Origin: Limosilactobacillus sp. WILCCON 0051
Lineage (GTDB): Bacteria > Bacillota > Bacilli > Lactobacillales > Lactobacillaceae
Assembly (NCBI RefSeq): GCF_039955095.1
Contig: NZ_CP154878.1
Span: forward strand, 62,001 to 126,000
Reading direction: 5' to 3'
Length of the DNA: 64,000 nucleotides
The notes beneath the pieces are model-generated. The model was not told the DNA's origin and ran no database searches. It saw nothing but the letters and a program-made list of their open reading frames with translations. A program made the position numbers and the translations under genes. Positions 17,822-26,063 of this stretch are shown piece after piece. Within the stretch, counting starts at the first letter, position 1, and every line of letters begins with the position of its first letter.

Positions 17822-18040
17822 ATGAGGAACGAAAAACGTCCCAGATCCGCTTAACGGCTCTGGGACGAATTGCTCGTGGTACCACCCATCTTCGTGCATG
17901 ACGCACCTCATTGACTTCAGTTCAGCGACGTTGCTGCAGGATTGTAATTCGCCAAACGACTGTGTACCGGTTTTCAGCTGGGCCGGTTTTCTTTGAACAG
18001 GGAGTCGCTGCCTACTGGGTTCCTACGCGTCTTAATTAGA
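17822..18040 (-). promoter_or_regulatory. T-box leader of tyrS
   Basis: The minus-strand sequence GATGGGTGGTACCACGAGC (17871-17889) is the T-box. The terminator is a strong stem at about 17831-17869 (CGTCCCAGAGCCG pairing with CGGATCTGGGACG). A likely tyrosine specifier TAC lies in CCGGTACACAG (about 17962-17972). The variable base U fits A73 of tRNA-Tyr. Confidence 0.9.
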
Positions 18041-18044
18041 GGTA

Positions 18045-18073
18045 TTTAAACATAATTTTGTGCAAAAAGTCAA
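18045..18073 (-). promoter_or_regulatory. tyrS leader promoter
   Basis: Complement reading: TTGACT (18068-18073), a 17-base spacer, TTTAAA (18045-18050). The adjoining stretch 18074-18335 is very A+T rich. I see no gene in it, only runs such as TTAATTAA that could include the promoter of the ABC transporter. Confidence 0.7.
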
Positions 18074-18335
18074 GTCGCTTAAGAATGTTAAATCGACAGC
18101 GGTTTCAAAATTAAAAGTTAATAGTTGCCGAAAATTTGGTTAGGCGAATTTTAGATTTAATTAATTAAGTTTTTCAAAAGTTTTACCTTATTTAATTAAT
18201 TTCAACGACCTAATAATATTAATTGTTCATGGTTTTATGATGATTATATTTCTTTTTATATTAAAAAGGTGATAAAGTATTCAGTACGCGAATATTAATA
18301 AACGGTTAAAAAATAAGTAAAAAGGAGTGAGGAAT

Positions 18336-19796
18336 TTGAAGAAGTCATGGTTGCAACGCACAATCATCAGCTGCGCGGTAATGCTGATGACAACGTTCGC
18401 TGGATTATTTGTCAATAAGCAGGTGGCGCATGCCGAACAGACCTACACGATCGGGGTTGTCGACACCTTTGCTCCCTTTGAAATTCAAAACAAACAAGGG
18501 ACTTATACCGGCAAGAATCCCGGCATTGAACCAGAAATGATTCGAATGATCGCTAAGCACGAGCATTTTAAGTACCAATACAAGATCATGAGTTTTAACG
18601 CCATTCTGCAGGCCATGCAGTCTGGTCAGATCGATGCCGGTATGGGTGGGATGAGTGTTACCGATGAACGAAAGGCAACAATCGACTTTTCAACTTCCTA
18701 CTACAAAGATGGGATCGTAATGGCGGTCGGCAAGAACAGCAAGATCACCAAGATGAGCCAGCTGAAAGGCAAGACGGTTGACGTTAAGTCTGGGGCTGCC
18801 GGTGCCTTGTATGCTGAATCCATCAAGGACAAGTACGGCTTTAAGATCAAGTACTTTACGACTTCTAACGCAATGTGGAACGATGTTAAGAGCGGCAACG
18901 GGGCGGCGACGTTTGATGACGGTCCGGTTCTGCAATACGGGATCCGTAATGGCATGCCGCTGAAGATCGTTACTAAGCAGATCAACGCCACGCCAATCGC
19001 AATCGGCTTTAAGAAGGGCCAAAACAAAGAGCTGCAGGCTAAGATCAACGATGGGATCAAGTGGATGCAAAAGACTGGCCGGATGCAAAAGCTGATCGAC
19101 AAGTACACCAAGGGCAGCGGTACGAAGACTGAAAGCAGCAAGGACCGGACGATCTTTGGCTTGATCAAGAACAACCGCAAGGCCCTCTTGACTGGTCTTT
19201 GGGAAACGATTGAACTGACGATTATCGGTTCGCTGTGCGCGTTGGCATTCGGTCTGGTACTGGGTGTCATGGGCATCGCGGAAGGCAAGTTCTGGAAGGG
19301 CCTTTCCAGCACGATCATCTACATTTTCCGTGGGATTCCAATGATGGTTTTGGCATTCTTCATCTACATTGGGCTGCCAAACCTGACTGGTCAAAAGATT
19401 CCGCTGTTTACGGCTGGGGTTTTGACTTTGATGCTTGATGAAGGGGCCTATGTCGGTGCAATCGTACGTGGTGGCTTTGAGGCCGTTGACGTTGGTCAGT
19501 GGGAAGCTGCCCGCAGTCTTGGTCTGCCATACTCCAAGGCACTGGTTAAGGTTATCGCGCCACAAGGACTGAAGATCATGGTGCCATCCCTGGTTAACCA
19601 ATTGATCATTACGCTGAAGGATACCTCGATTCTTTCGGCAATTGGGGTCATGGAACTGACGCAGACCGGGACCGTCATCATTGCCCGGAATATGGAAGGA
19701 TTCAAGATGTGGCTGATCATCGCCGTAATGTACATGATCATCATTACGCTGCTGACTTGGCTGTCGAATTACGTTCAAAAGAGAATGGAGGCATAG
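18336..19796 (+). CDS. Amino acid ABC transporter, substrate-binding protein fused to permease (GlnP type)
   Basis: A 486-residue fusion. A signal peptide (MKKSWLQRT, hydrophobic core, cleavage after AHA) leads into a periplasmic-binding-protein type 3 domain ([19 protein letters not shown] to about residue 260). A linker follows, then a HisM/ArtM-type permease domain with about five helices and the EAA loop [17 protein letters not shown] at 18336 is preferred over GTG at 18327, because GTG overlaps the AAAGGAG ribosome binding site. It pairs with the ATPase encoded one base downstream to import a polar amino acid; the exact substrate is not readable. Confidence 0.88.
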   Translation: MKKSWLQRTIISCAVMLMTTFAGLFVNKQVAHAEQTYTIGVVDTFAPFEIQNKQGTYTGKNPGIEPEMIRMIAKHEHFKYQYKIMSFNAILQAMQSGQIDAGMGGMSVTDERKATIDFSTSYYKDGIVMAVGKNSKITKMSQLKGKTVDVKSGAAGALYAESIKDKYGFKIKYFTTSNAMWNDVKSGNGAATFDDGPVLQYGIRNGMPLKIVTKQINATPIAIGFKKGQNKELQAKINDGIKWMQKTGRMQKLIDKYTKGSGTKTESSKDRTIFGLIKNNRKALLTGLWETIELTIIGSLCALAFGLVLGVMGIAEGKFWKGLSSTIIYIFRGIPMMVLAFFIYIGLPNLTGQKIPLFTAGVLTLMLDEGAYVGAIVRGGFEAVDVGQWEAARSLGLPYSKALVKVIAPQGLKIMVPSLVNQLIITLKDTSILSAIGVMELTQTGTVIIARNMEGFKMWLIIAVMYMIIITLLTWLSNYVQKRMEA

Positions 19797-19797
19797 C

Positions 19798-20541
19798 ATG
19801 GACAAGCAATACAAGGTACAAGTCAAGGACCTTCACAAGAGCTATGGCGAAAATGAGGTCTTAAAAGGGATCGATCTTGCCGTTAAGCCAAGTGAGGTTG
19901 TCTGCATGATTGGGCCTTCTGGTTCGGGTAAGAGTACGTTTCTGCGCTGTCTGAACCGCTTGGAAGTGCCAAACAGCGGTCATATCTACATTGACGGCTA
20001 CGACATTGCCGACCCTAAGACTGACATCAACCTGGTGCGTCAAAACATTGGGATGGTGTTCCAACACTTCAACCTGTTCCCCAACATGTCGGTAATTGAC
20101 AACATCACGCTGGCACCCGTGGAACTGAAGAAGATGAGCAAGGAAGAAGCACAAGAGGCCGCGCTGCATTACTTGGATATCGTTGGCTTAAAGGAAAAGG
20201 CCAACGTCAACCCACGAACGCTTTCTGGTGGGCAAAAGCAGCGGGTGGCAATTGCCCGCGCCTTGGCCATGAAGCCGGACGTGATGCTGTTTGACGAACC
20301 AACCAGTGCCCTTGACCCTGAAATGGTTGGTGACGTGCTGGGCGTTATGCAGGACCTGGCCAAAGAAGGGATGACCATGATCGTCGTTACCCACGAAATG
20401 GGCTTTGCCAAGCGGGTGGCTGATCGCGTGGTATTCTTCCATGACGGCAAGATCCGAGAAGATGGTACGCCAGAACAGATCTTTGACCATCCACAGCACC
20501 CAGATACCCAGAATTTCCTTAACAAAGTCTTAAACGTTTAA
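19798..20541 (+). CDS. Amino acid ABC transporter ATP-binding protein (GlnQ type)
   Basis: A 247-residue ABC ATPase. Walker A is GPSGSGKST near residue 39, the Q-loop is [12 protein letters not shown], the signature is LSGGQKQR, Walker B is VMLFDEP, and the H-loop is VVTHEM. It powers the binding-protein/permease fusion encoded immediately upstream; one base separates the stop from this ATG. The C-terminal [10 protein letters not shown] stretch is typical of PAAT-family ATPases. Confidence 0.95.
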   Translation: MDKQYKVQVKDLHKSYGENEVLKGIDLAVKPSEVVCMIGPSGSGKSTFLRCLNRLEVPNSGHIYIDGYDIADPKTDINLVRQNIGMVFQHFNLFPNMSVIDNITLAPVELKKMSKEEAQEAALHYLDIVGLKEKANVNPRTLSGGQKQRVAIARALAMKPDVMLFDEPTSALDPEMVGDVLGVMQDLAKEGMTMIVVTHEMGFAKRVADRVVFFHDGKIREDGTPEQIFDHPQHPDTQNFLNKVLNV

Positions 20542-20571
20542 GGGTTCGTTCGATATTTCTGGATTTAATGT

Positions 20572-20599
20572 TTGACAAACGTTATAAAATCGTTATAAT
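20572..20599 (+). promoter_or_regulatory. Promoter of the T-box-controlled permease
   Basis: Consensus TTGACA (20572-20577), a 16-base spacer and TATAAT (20594-20599), directly upstream of a T-box leader. Confidence 0.85.
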
Positions 20600-20605
20600 G
20601 ATTAG

Positions 20606-20806
20606 TAACTTTTAATTATTGGTCGATTTACAGAGACCCGCTGCCCAGCTGCAAGCACGGGATCGATCTTATGGCATCAACGTTGAAATGAAGGGTGGTT
20701 CCTCTATCGACTGCTAGAGCGGCGGGCATATAAGATGTCTGCAAGATGGGTGGAACCGCGTTGAAAAACGTCCCTGACACAAGTTAGTGTCAGGGACGTT
20801 TTTATT
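20606..20806 (+). promoter_or_regulatory. T-box leader of an amino acid permease gene
   Basis: It has an ACAGAGACCC start of stem I, a distal loop CAGCTGCAAG and the T-box GATGGGTGGAACCGCG (about 20745-20760). A strong terminator follows (20764-20803, arms AAAAACGTCCCTGACAC/GTGTCAGGGACGTTTTT). The specifier is not settled: GGC and ATG both lie in plausible positions. The variable T-box base is A, which calls for U73 (seen in tRNA-Gly and tRNA-Cys, not tRNA-Met). The amino acid sensed is therefore open. Confidence 0.88.
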
Positions 20807-20872
20807 TTCGTCAGTGTTGCCACCCTCCTGTACAGGAATGTTTGTCATTGAGAGTTTTACAGGAGAGAAAGT

Positions 20873-22237
20873 ATGGATGAACAACAAGAACAAAAACTAT
20901 CGCGAGCGCTGAAAAGCCGTCATATCACGATGATTGCCATTGGTGGGGCAATCGGGACCGGGCTGTTCTTAGGTTCGGGGACGGCCATTCACGCTGCGGG
21001 TCCTTCGATCATTTTATCTTACCTGATCGTGGGGATCTTCTGCTTCTTTATGATGCGGGCCTTGGGTGAACTGATTTTAGCTGATACTACCAAGCACTCG
21101 TTCATTGATTCGGTCAAGGAATACCTGGGCGACCGCATGGAATTCGTGGCCGGCTGGACTTACTGGTCTTGCTGGCTGAGTCTGGCAATGGCCGATCTGA
21201 CCGCAACTGGGATCTACCTGCGCTACTGGTTCCCTAATCTGCCGCAATGGATCGGTCCGCTGGTCATCATCGTCTTATTGATGCTGGTCAACATGATCAA
21301 CGTGGGGCTGTTCGGTGAAATGGAGAGCTGGTTTGCGATGATCAAGGTGATCGCAATTCTGGCTCTGATCGTAATCGGTTTGGTAATGGTCTTCGTTCAC
21401 TTCCCAGTCAAGGGTTCTGACCCAGCCTCATTTAGCAATCTGTGGTCGCACGGCGGCTTCTTCCCGAAAGGCGTCCTGGGCTTTTTGATGAGTTTCCAAA
21501 TGGTTGTCTTTGCCTTTGTCGGAATTGAAATGGTTGGTCTGACGGCTGGTGAAACCAAGGATCCCAACAATGACATTCCTAAGGCCATCAATTCGCTGCC
21601 AGTTCGGATCGGGCTCTTTTACATCGGTTCGATGATTGCCATGATGTCGGTTTACCCATGGAACATGATCAAGACGACTTCCAGCCCATTTGTTCAGCTG
21701 TTCCAAGCCGTGGGGATTCCGGGGGCCGCTGCAATTTTGAACTTCGTGGTCTTGACGGCTGCCATGTCAGCAACCAACAGCTCAATTTTCAGTACCAGTC
21801 GATCACTGTACGCGCTGGCAACAGGTCACAACGCACCGCAGAAGTTTGCCAAGCTGAGCAACCAGGCCGTGCCGAACAATGCCCTGCGCTTCTCGTCATT
21901 GATTCTGTTTATCGTCGTCATTTTGAACTACATCATGCCAGCCGGAATCTTTAATATTGTTTCCGGGGTCTCAACGATCAACTTTGTCTTTGTCTGGCTG
22001 ATCATCTTGTGGTGCCACATCGTTTACCGCAAAAAGCATCCAAAAGGCGTGGCTGCCTTCAACATGCCAGGCTTCCCATTTACCAGCTGGCTGACGATTA
22101 TCTTCTTTATCGGCGTTTTGGTAATCCTGTTCTTTGTTAAGTCAACGCGTTTGCCGCTGCTGATCAGCTTTGTCTGGTTTATTGCTCTGTTTGTCGGCTA
22201 TACGATCGTTGACAAGCGCAAGCAGGCCAAAGATTAA
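20873..22237 (+). CDS. AAT-type amino acid permease (APC superfamily), T-box regulated
   Basis: A 454-residue permease with about 12 helices. The N-terminal motif SRHITMIAIGGAIGTGLFLGSG and the later ELILADTTKHSF are typical of the AAT family (transporters of Gly/D-Ala/D-Ser, Pro, Phe, Asn and others). ATG at 20873 follows ACAGGAGAG. Transcription is governed by the T-box immediately upstream, so uptake is induced when one particular tRNA is uncharged. That makes the substrate likely the cognate amino acid. Glycine is one candidate by discriminator logic, but this is inference. Confidence 0.88.
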   Translation: MDEQQEQKLSRALKSRHITMIAIGGAIGTGLFLGSGTAIHAAGPSIILSYLIVGIFCFFMMRALGELILADTTKHSFIDSVKEYLGDRMEFVAGWTYWSCWLSLAMADLTATGIYLRYWFPNLPQWIGPLVIIVLLMLVNMINVGLFGEMESWFAMIKVIAILALIVIGLVMVFVHFPVKGSDPASFSNLWSHGGFFPKGVLGFLMSFQMVVFAFVGIEMVGLTAGETKDPNNDIPKAINSLPVRIGLFYIGSMIAMMSVYPWNMIKTTSSPFVQLFQAVGIPGAAAILNFVVLTAAMSATNSSIFSTSRSLYALATGHNAPQKFAKLSNQAVPNNALRFSSLILFIVVILNYIMPAGIFNIVSGVSTINFVFVWLIILWCHIVYRKKHPKGVAAFNMPGFPFTSWLTIIFFIGVLVILFFVKSTRLPLLISFVWFIALFVGYTIVDKRKQAKD

Positions 22238-22351
22238 AAAGATTTTATACCAAATTAAAAAGCCTGTTTAGATCATTTAATTTAGACGAAAAAAATTGGA
22301 TAATCGTATAATTAAGACAGCGCTTCCATTGGCTTAACGGCGCGGTTTGAG

Positions 22352-22380
22352 TTGACTTTTAAATGCGGGAATTTTATAAT
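22352..22380 (+). promoter_or_regulatory. Strong promoter of an orphan transcription unit
   Basis: TTGACT (22352-22357), exactly 17 bases, TATAAT (22375-22380). There is no convincing protein gene downstream before a strong terminator at 22673-22703. Confidence 0.75.
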
Positions 22381-22386
22381 AAAAGC

Positions 22387-22703
22387 ATGGAAGAAACCTC
22401 ATCCGTTGCAAATGTAAAAGTATCCAGCAATCGCCTTCAATCAGGGCGATGGCAGCATAACACACCCCACATCACACAATAAATTGAATTTCCTGAAGAA
22501 AGCTTGTTAACTAAACTAAATTAGTGGCCGTATCTAATGTACAACCTTATTTGAGAACGTCGACAATCGAAGTTGCATGAGATCTCTTGGCATAAAGAGA
22601 CCAGATTAAGTAAGCAAGGTAAATAATCGAGTTTTGATATTAAGTATGGCAACGGCAAGCGCTTCTTCCCCCAAGGCCTGGTGAATATTCACCGGGTCTT
22701 TTG
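22387..22703 (+). ncRNA. Candidate small RNA of about 315 nt (promoter to terminator unit)
   Basis: Bounded by the promoter at 22352-22380 and an intrinsic terminator at 22673-22703 (AAGGCCTGGTGAATATTCACCGGGTCTT followed by TTTGTTTT). An internal hairpin ATCGCC/GGCGAT lies near 22430-22449. It does not match tmRNA, RNase P RNA, 6S or SRP RNA motifs that I can recognise. A 31-codon frame begins at an ATG at 22387, right at the expected transcription start, but has no ribosome binding site. It is either a leaderless peptide or chance. The function is unknown. Confidence 0.5.
22673..22703 (+). terminator. Terminator of the orphan unit
   Basis: The 14-bp perfect palindrome GGTGAATATTCACC is extended by CC/GG and AAG/CTT pairs plus two G-U pairs, followed by a T-run. 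Confidence 0.85.
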
Positions 22704-22924
22704 TTTTGTGCGTTTTAGTATGGCGTTCAAGACCAGTGCCCGGATTGATCGGGGGTTATTGCCAGAGTTGGGGCATGACAGGCATCCAGGAAGACATCGT
22801 TAACATGCTGACCGATGCCGGTATGTTATTGCTGGAGTCTAGGCATGGCAGTCGTCCAACCGTTCGAGTGGTTTTGGAGATTGTCAAATACAGCAGATGA
22901 GCGAGTGGTTGGGCAACTCTGGAA

Positions 22925-23180
22925 ATTATCAAACCAGATGCCGCAACCGGTGAGCAGTCGCGGAAGTCGTTGAGCAAGCCAGGCAACAGTTTAGGCAGTG
23001 CGTCGTGACAGACAGCTATGCAGGCGGCTTGAGAGATTATCAAACCAGATGCCGCAACCGGTGAGCAGTCGCGTCAGTCGTTGAGCAAGCCAGGCCGACA
23101 GTTGATATAGAAGGCATAGCCGCGGAAGTTTTCAAACAATCGAGCCAAGAGCTGATATAGAAGTCATAGCCGCGGAAGTT
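22925..23180. repeat. Direct repeats in a gene-free, apparently decayed stretch
   Basis: A 60-base sequence at 22925-22984 recurs at 23036-23095 with a three-base difference (ATTATCAAACCAGATGCC at the left end). A second pair, GATATAGAAGGCATAGCC at 23104 and its near copy at 23154, repeats at a 50-base offset and includes CCGCGGAAGTT. No frame is convincingly coding. It may be a relic of duplicated or mobile DNA. From 23181 to 23465 I see nothing recognisable. Confidence 0.7.
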
Positions 23181-23465
23181 ATCGAACATTTGGACAGGGA
23201 ACGGATACTGACGTTGCGACTCCAAAGATCTCTATGCATTCGAGCAGCGAGGACGATTTATCGACATTGAAACTTGCAAACTGGCATGGCTGTGGGTGAA
23301 TGATTTAGCGTTAGCATTAATTGGGGTGATGTAGCAGAATCCGTGGCTGACCAGAATCAATATCTTTGCACGTTTGGTCATTTGCTGGTCGTAAAAGCCG
23401 CCATCCAACGTCATGAACGCAAATTATGCAAAAAATCCTGCATAATGCTCGATGCCAAAAACTGA

Positions 23466-23732
23466 TTACCTACTTTTTTCAAAAAAGCGATGTATAGTAG
23501 GTAAAAATTAATGTATATTGAGTTAGGGCCCCCTAACATTACCTACTATTAGCCGAAAATCCAATAATAGTAGGTAATTCACAAAGTCGGTCTAACCCAA
23601 TCAGCCCATAAATATACATTTTTACCTACGATTTTAAGAAAAGTCGTCAAAAGTAGGTAAAGTCAAGCTGAACTAATATACAGCTACCTACTTTTGGCAA
23701 GAAATCAGCGGAAAGTAGGTAATTTCGGGGCC
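23466..23732. repeat. Four-unit array of TTACCTAC/GTAGGTAA inverted repeats
   Basis: Four hairpin-forming units: 23466-23504, 23538-23588, 23632-23670 and 23695-23731. Each has a TTACCTAC-type left arm and a GTAGGTAA-type right arm. Unit 2 is the best, with a perfect 14-bp stem (ATTACCTACTATTA/TAATAGTAGGTAAT). Spacers carry related ATGTATAT/ATATACAT words and a GTTAGGGCCCCCTAAC near-palindrome. There are no T-runs, so they are not ordinary terminators. They may be REP-like elements or protein-binding sites. Between 23733 and 24042 I see no gene. Confidence 0.75.
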
Positions 23733-24041
23733 GCGAGCTGATCATTGCCTAATTTCCTTCACAAAGCTGCCGCCAAATGCCTGCCAAAACTGCCGAATCC
23801 CCGCCAATTAGCACCGTGCTCTCTAAAGCTGGTCAGAATCGAATGAACATGTCGCTGAAACTGCCCAAATCTGAATGAATGCTCGGCCCAATCTTGATCA
23901 AGTGGGTCTGTGCTTTCGGAAATGATTAGGTAATTCCCAATCCGGTCAAACGAACATTACTAATCTCGATGCTGTATAAAAAACACGATATCATCAGACT
24001 GGAGAAAGCGTTTGAAATCCGCTGCCAAAGCCGGTAAACTG

Positions 24042-24082
<41 letters not shown>

Positions 24083-24116
24083 CCGCTTTTATGGTGCGTA
24101 ATGCTAAAAGTCATGG

Positions 24117-24640
24117 AAAAGCAGTGCGAAGATGAGACCGCGGCGGCTGGATGCACAAAAGCAGTGCGAAGATGAGACCGCGGCGGCTGATACACAAAAG
24201 CAGTGCAAAGATAGTGTCGCGGTGGCTGATACGCAAAAGCAGTGCGAAGATGAGGCCGCGGCGGCTGATACACAAAAGCAGTGCGAAGATGAGACCGCGG
24301 CGGCTGATACGCAAAAGCAGTGCGAAGATAGTGCCGCGGCGGCTGGATACGCAAAAGCAGTGCGAAGATGAGACCGCGGCGGCTGATACGCAAAAGCAGT
24401 GCGAAGATGAGACCGCAGTGGCCGATACGCAAAAGCAGGGTGAAGTCAGTGTCGCGGCAGCTGATACACAAAAGCAGTGCGAAGATGGGACCGTGGCAGC
24501 TGGATGCACAAAAGCAGTGCGAAGATGAGACCGCGGTGGCTGATGCACAAAAGCAGGGGGGTCGCGGCTGATACGCAAAAGCAGTGCGAAGATAGTGTCG
24601 CGGCGGCTGGATGTATAAAAGCAGCGTGAAAGGAGGTCCG
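24117..24640 (+). repeat. 39-bp tandem repeat array (about 13 units) leading into the next gene's start
   Basis: Units of 39 or 40 bases begin AAAAGCAG, continue TGCGAAGATGAGACCGCGG and end CGGCTGATAC. I count 13, including one shortened unit (about 28 bases, near 24549). The unit length is a multiple of three, so frames stay open on both strands, but the 40-base units shift frame and no ribosome binding site or start is credible. The final, diverged copy (about 24619-24655) contains the AAAGGAGG and ATGGCTGAT start of the following permease gene, matching the consensus at 26 of 37 positions without gaps. Confidence 0.95.
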
Positions 24641-24642
24641 CG

Positions 24643-26052
24643 ATGGCTGATTCAAGTAAAATCGGCAAGTATGAACTGACGGCTTTGATCGTGGGTGCGA
24701 CGATTGGCTCGGGAATCTTTGGCGTCAACAGTGATCTGGCCAACGCGGCGGCACCGGGACCGGCAATCCTGGGCTGGCTGATCGTCGGCCTGGGCGTGTG
24801 GTGCCTGATTGCCGCGCTGAATCATCTCTTGCTGCGCTATCCCAAGCAGGACGCCGGAATTTTTGCGTACGCGGGGCTTTCGTTTGGGCCGCTGGGCGAG
24901 TTTATTTCCGGTTGGGCATACTGGCTGGCTTCATGGCTGGGTAACCTCGCCTTTGCCACGATTGCGATGAGCGCGCTGGGAACGTTTTGGCCGCTCTTTC
25001 AAGGTGGTCAGAACCTGCCGTCGATTCTGCTGGCCATGCTTTTGACGATTGGATTTACCGTGATCGTCAGCTATGGCGTTGAGGCTACCGCGCTGCTTAA
25101 TTTGATCGGCACGATTGCCAAACTCGTACCATTGCTGATCTTCACCATCGTAGCAGCATTGGCGTTTCATTGGTCGACATTTGTCAATAACTTCTGGGGC
25201 TCGGCTGCGCAGTCTTCGCGTCCGGTTTTGGCAGTTGCCGACCAGGTCAAGAACTCGATTATGGTGATGATGTGGCTGTTTATGGGTGTGGAAAGTGCCT
25301 CAGTCATGGCGCACCGGGCTAAGCGTCAGCGGGATGCCGTCATGGCTTCATTTGGCGGCTGGCTGATTCTGCTGGTCGTCTACCTGCTGATCTCGCTGCT
25401 TCCTTATGGCGTAATGACGCGCGCGCAGTTGGCTGGGGCAGCGCAACCGGCAATGGGGACGATTCTAAGCCGGCTGGTTGGACCCTGGGGCGCGGCTCTG
25501 ATCAGTCTGGGCTTGCTCATTTCAGTGCTGGTGGCTTGGCTTTCGTGGACAATGCTGCCGGCAGAGGCATTTTTGATGATGACCAAAGACCAGGTGCTGC
25601 CGCGTTCGTTTGGCAGGCTCAACTCGCATCATGCCCCGACGACTGCGCTTTGGGTAACGGCGATTGTTCAGTGCCTGTTTCTGTGCTCGCTGCTGTTTAC
25701 GACCTATGCTTATCGCTTTGCCTACACGCTGGGGACGGCCGCGGGACTGATCGTCTATTTTTTTGTCGGACTGGCGCAGATTAAAGATGGCTGGCAGCAG
25801 CGCGCTTATGGTCAATTGGCGATTGGCATCCTGCTGACAATTTTTGAGCTGTTGTCGATGGCGTTGGCTGGCTGGCGGCAGGTGATGATCTTATCACTGA
25901 GTCTGCTGCCCGGCTTTCTGATTTATTGGCAGGCTCGGCGCACGCGAAAGCTGAGACTTGCCAAAAACGAATGGCTGACGATGGGCTTGATCAGTATATT
26001 AGCCGTTGTTTCGCTGGTTTTGATTTTGAATGGTACGATTCCGATCGAATAG
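24643..26052 (+). CDS. APC-family basic amino acid antiporter-like permease (ArcD-like)
   Basis: A 469-residue permease with about 12 helices and the APA-family helix 1 motif IVGATIGSGIFG. ATG at 24643 is preceded by AAAGGAGG. The ribosome binding site and first codons are themselves a diverged copy of the 39-bp repeat that fills the 520 bases upstream. It is followed after 11 bases by an aminotransferase gene of the type that sits beside arcD in arginine deiminase operons. An arginine/ornithine or related exchange role is therefore plausible, but no arcABC genes are in the window. Confidence 0.8.
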   Translation: MADSSKIGKYELTALIVGATIGSGIFGVNSDLANAAAPGPAILGWLIVGLGVWCLIAALNHLLLRYPKQDAGIFAYAGLSFGPLGEFISGWAYWLASWLGNLAFATIAMSALGTFWPLFQGGQNLPSILLAMLLTIGFTVIVSYGVEATALLNLIGTIAKLVPLLIFTIVAALAFHWSTFVNNFWGSAAQSSRPVLAVADQVKNSIMVMMWLFMGVESASVMAHRAKRQRDAVMASFGGWLILLVVYLLISLLPYGVMTRAQLAGAAQPAMGTILSRLVGPWGAALISLGLLISVLVAWLSWTMLPAEAFLMMTKDQVLPRSFGRLNSHHAPTTALWVTAIVQCLFLCSLLFTTYAYRFAYTLGTAAGLIVYFFVGLAQIKDGWQQRAYGQLAIGILLTIFELLSMALAGWRQVMILSLSLLPGFLIYWQARRTRKLRLAKNEWLTMGLISILAVVSLVLILNGTIPIE

Positions 26053-26063
26053 GAGGAAAAGTT

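Noticed and set aside
18690..19826. 378-residue minus-strand frame
   Set aside because: It lies antisense to the amino acid ABC transporter fusion gene. Its composition (His, Gln and Asn rich) is typical of a shadow frame.
22706..23225. Short frames of 61-95 residues in the gap between permeases
   Set aside because: No ribosome binding sites, no recognisable domains, and they overlap duplicated non-coding repeats.
24117..24640. CRISPR array
   Set aside because: The repeats are directly contiguous, with no unique spacers and no cas genes nearby.
25926..26063. N-terminal extension of the aminotransferase
   Set aside because: It overlaps the end of the upstream permease gene, and the internal ATG at 26064 has a strong AGGAGG.
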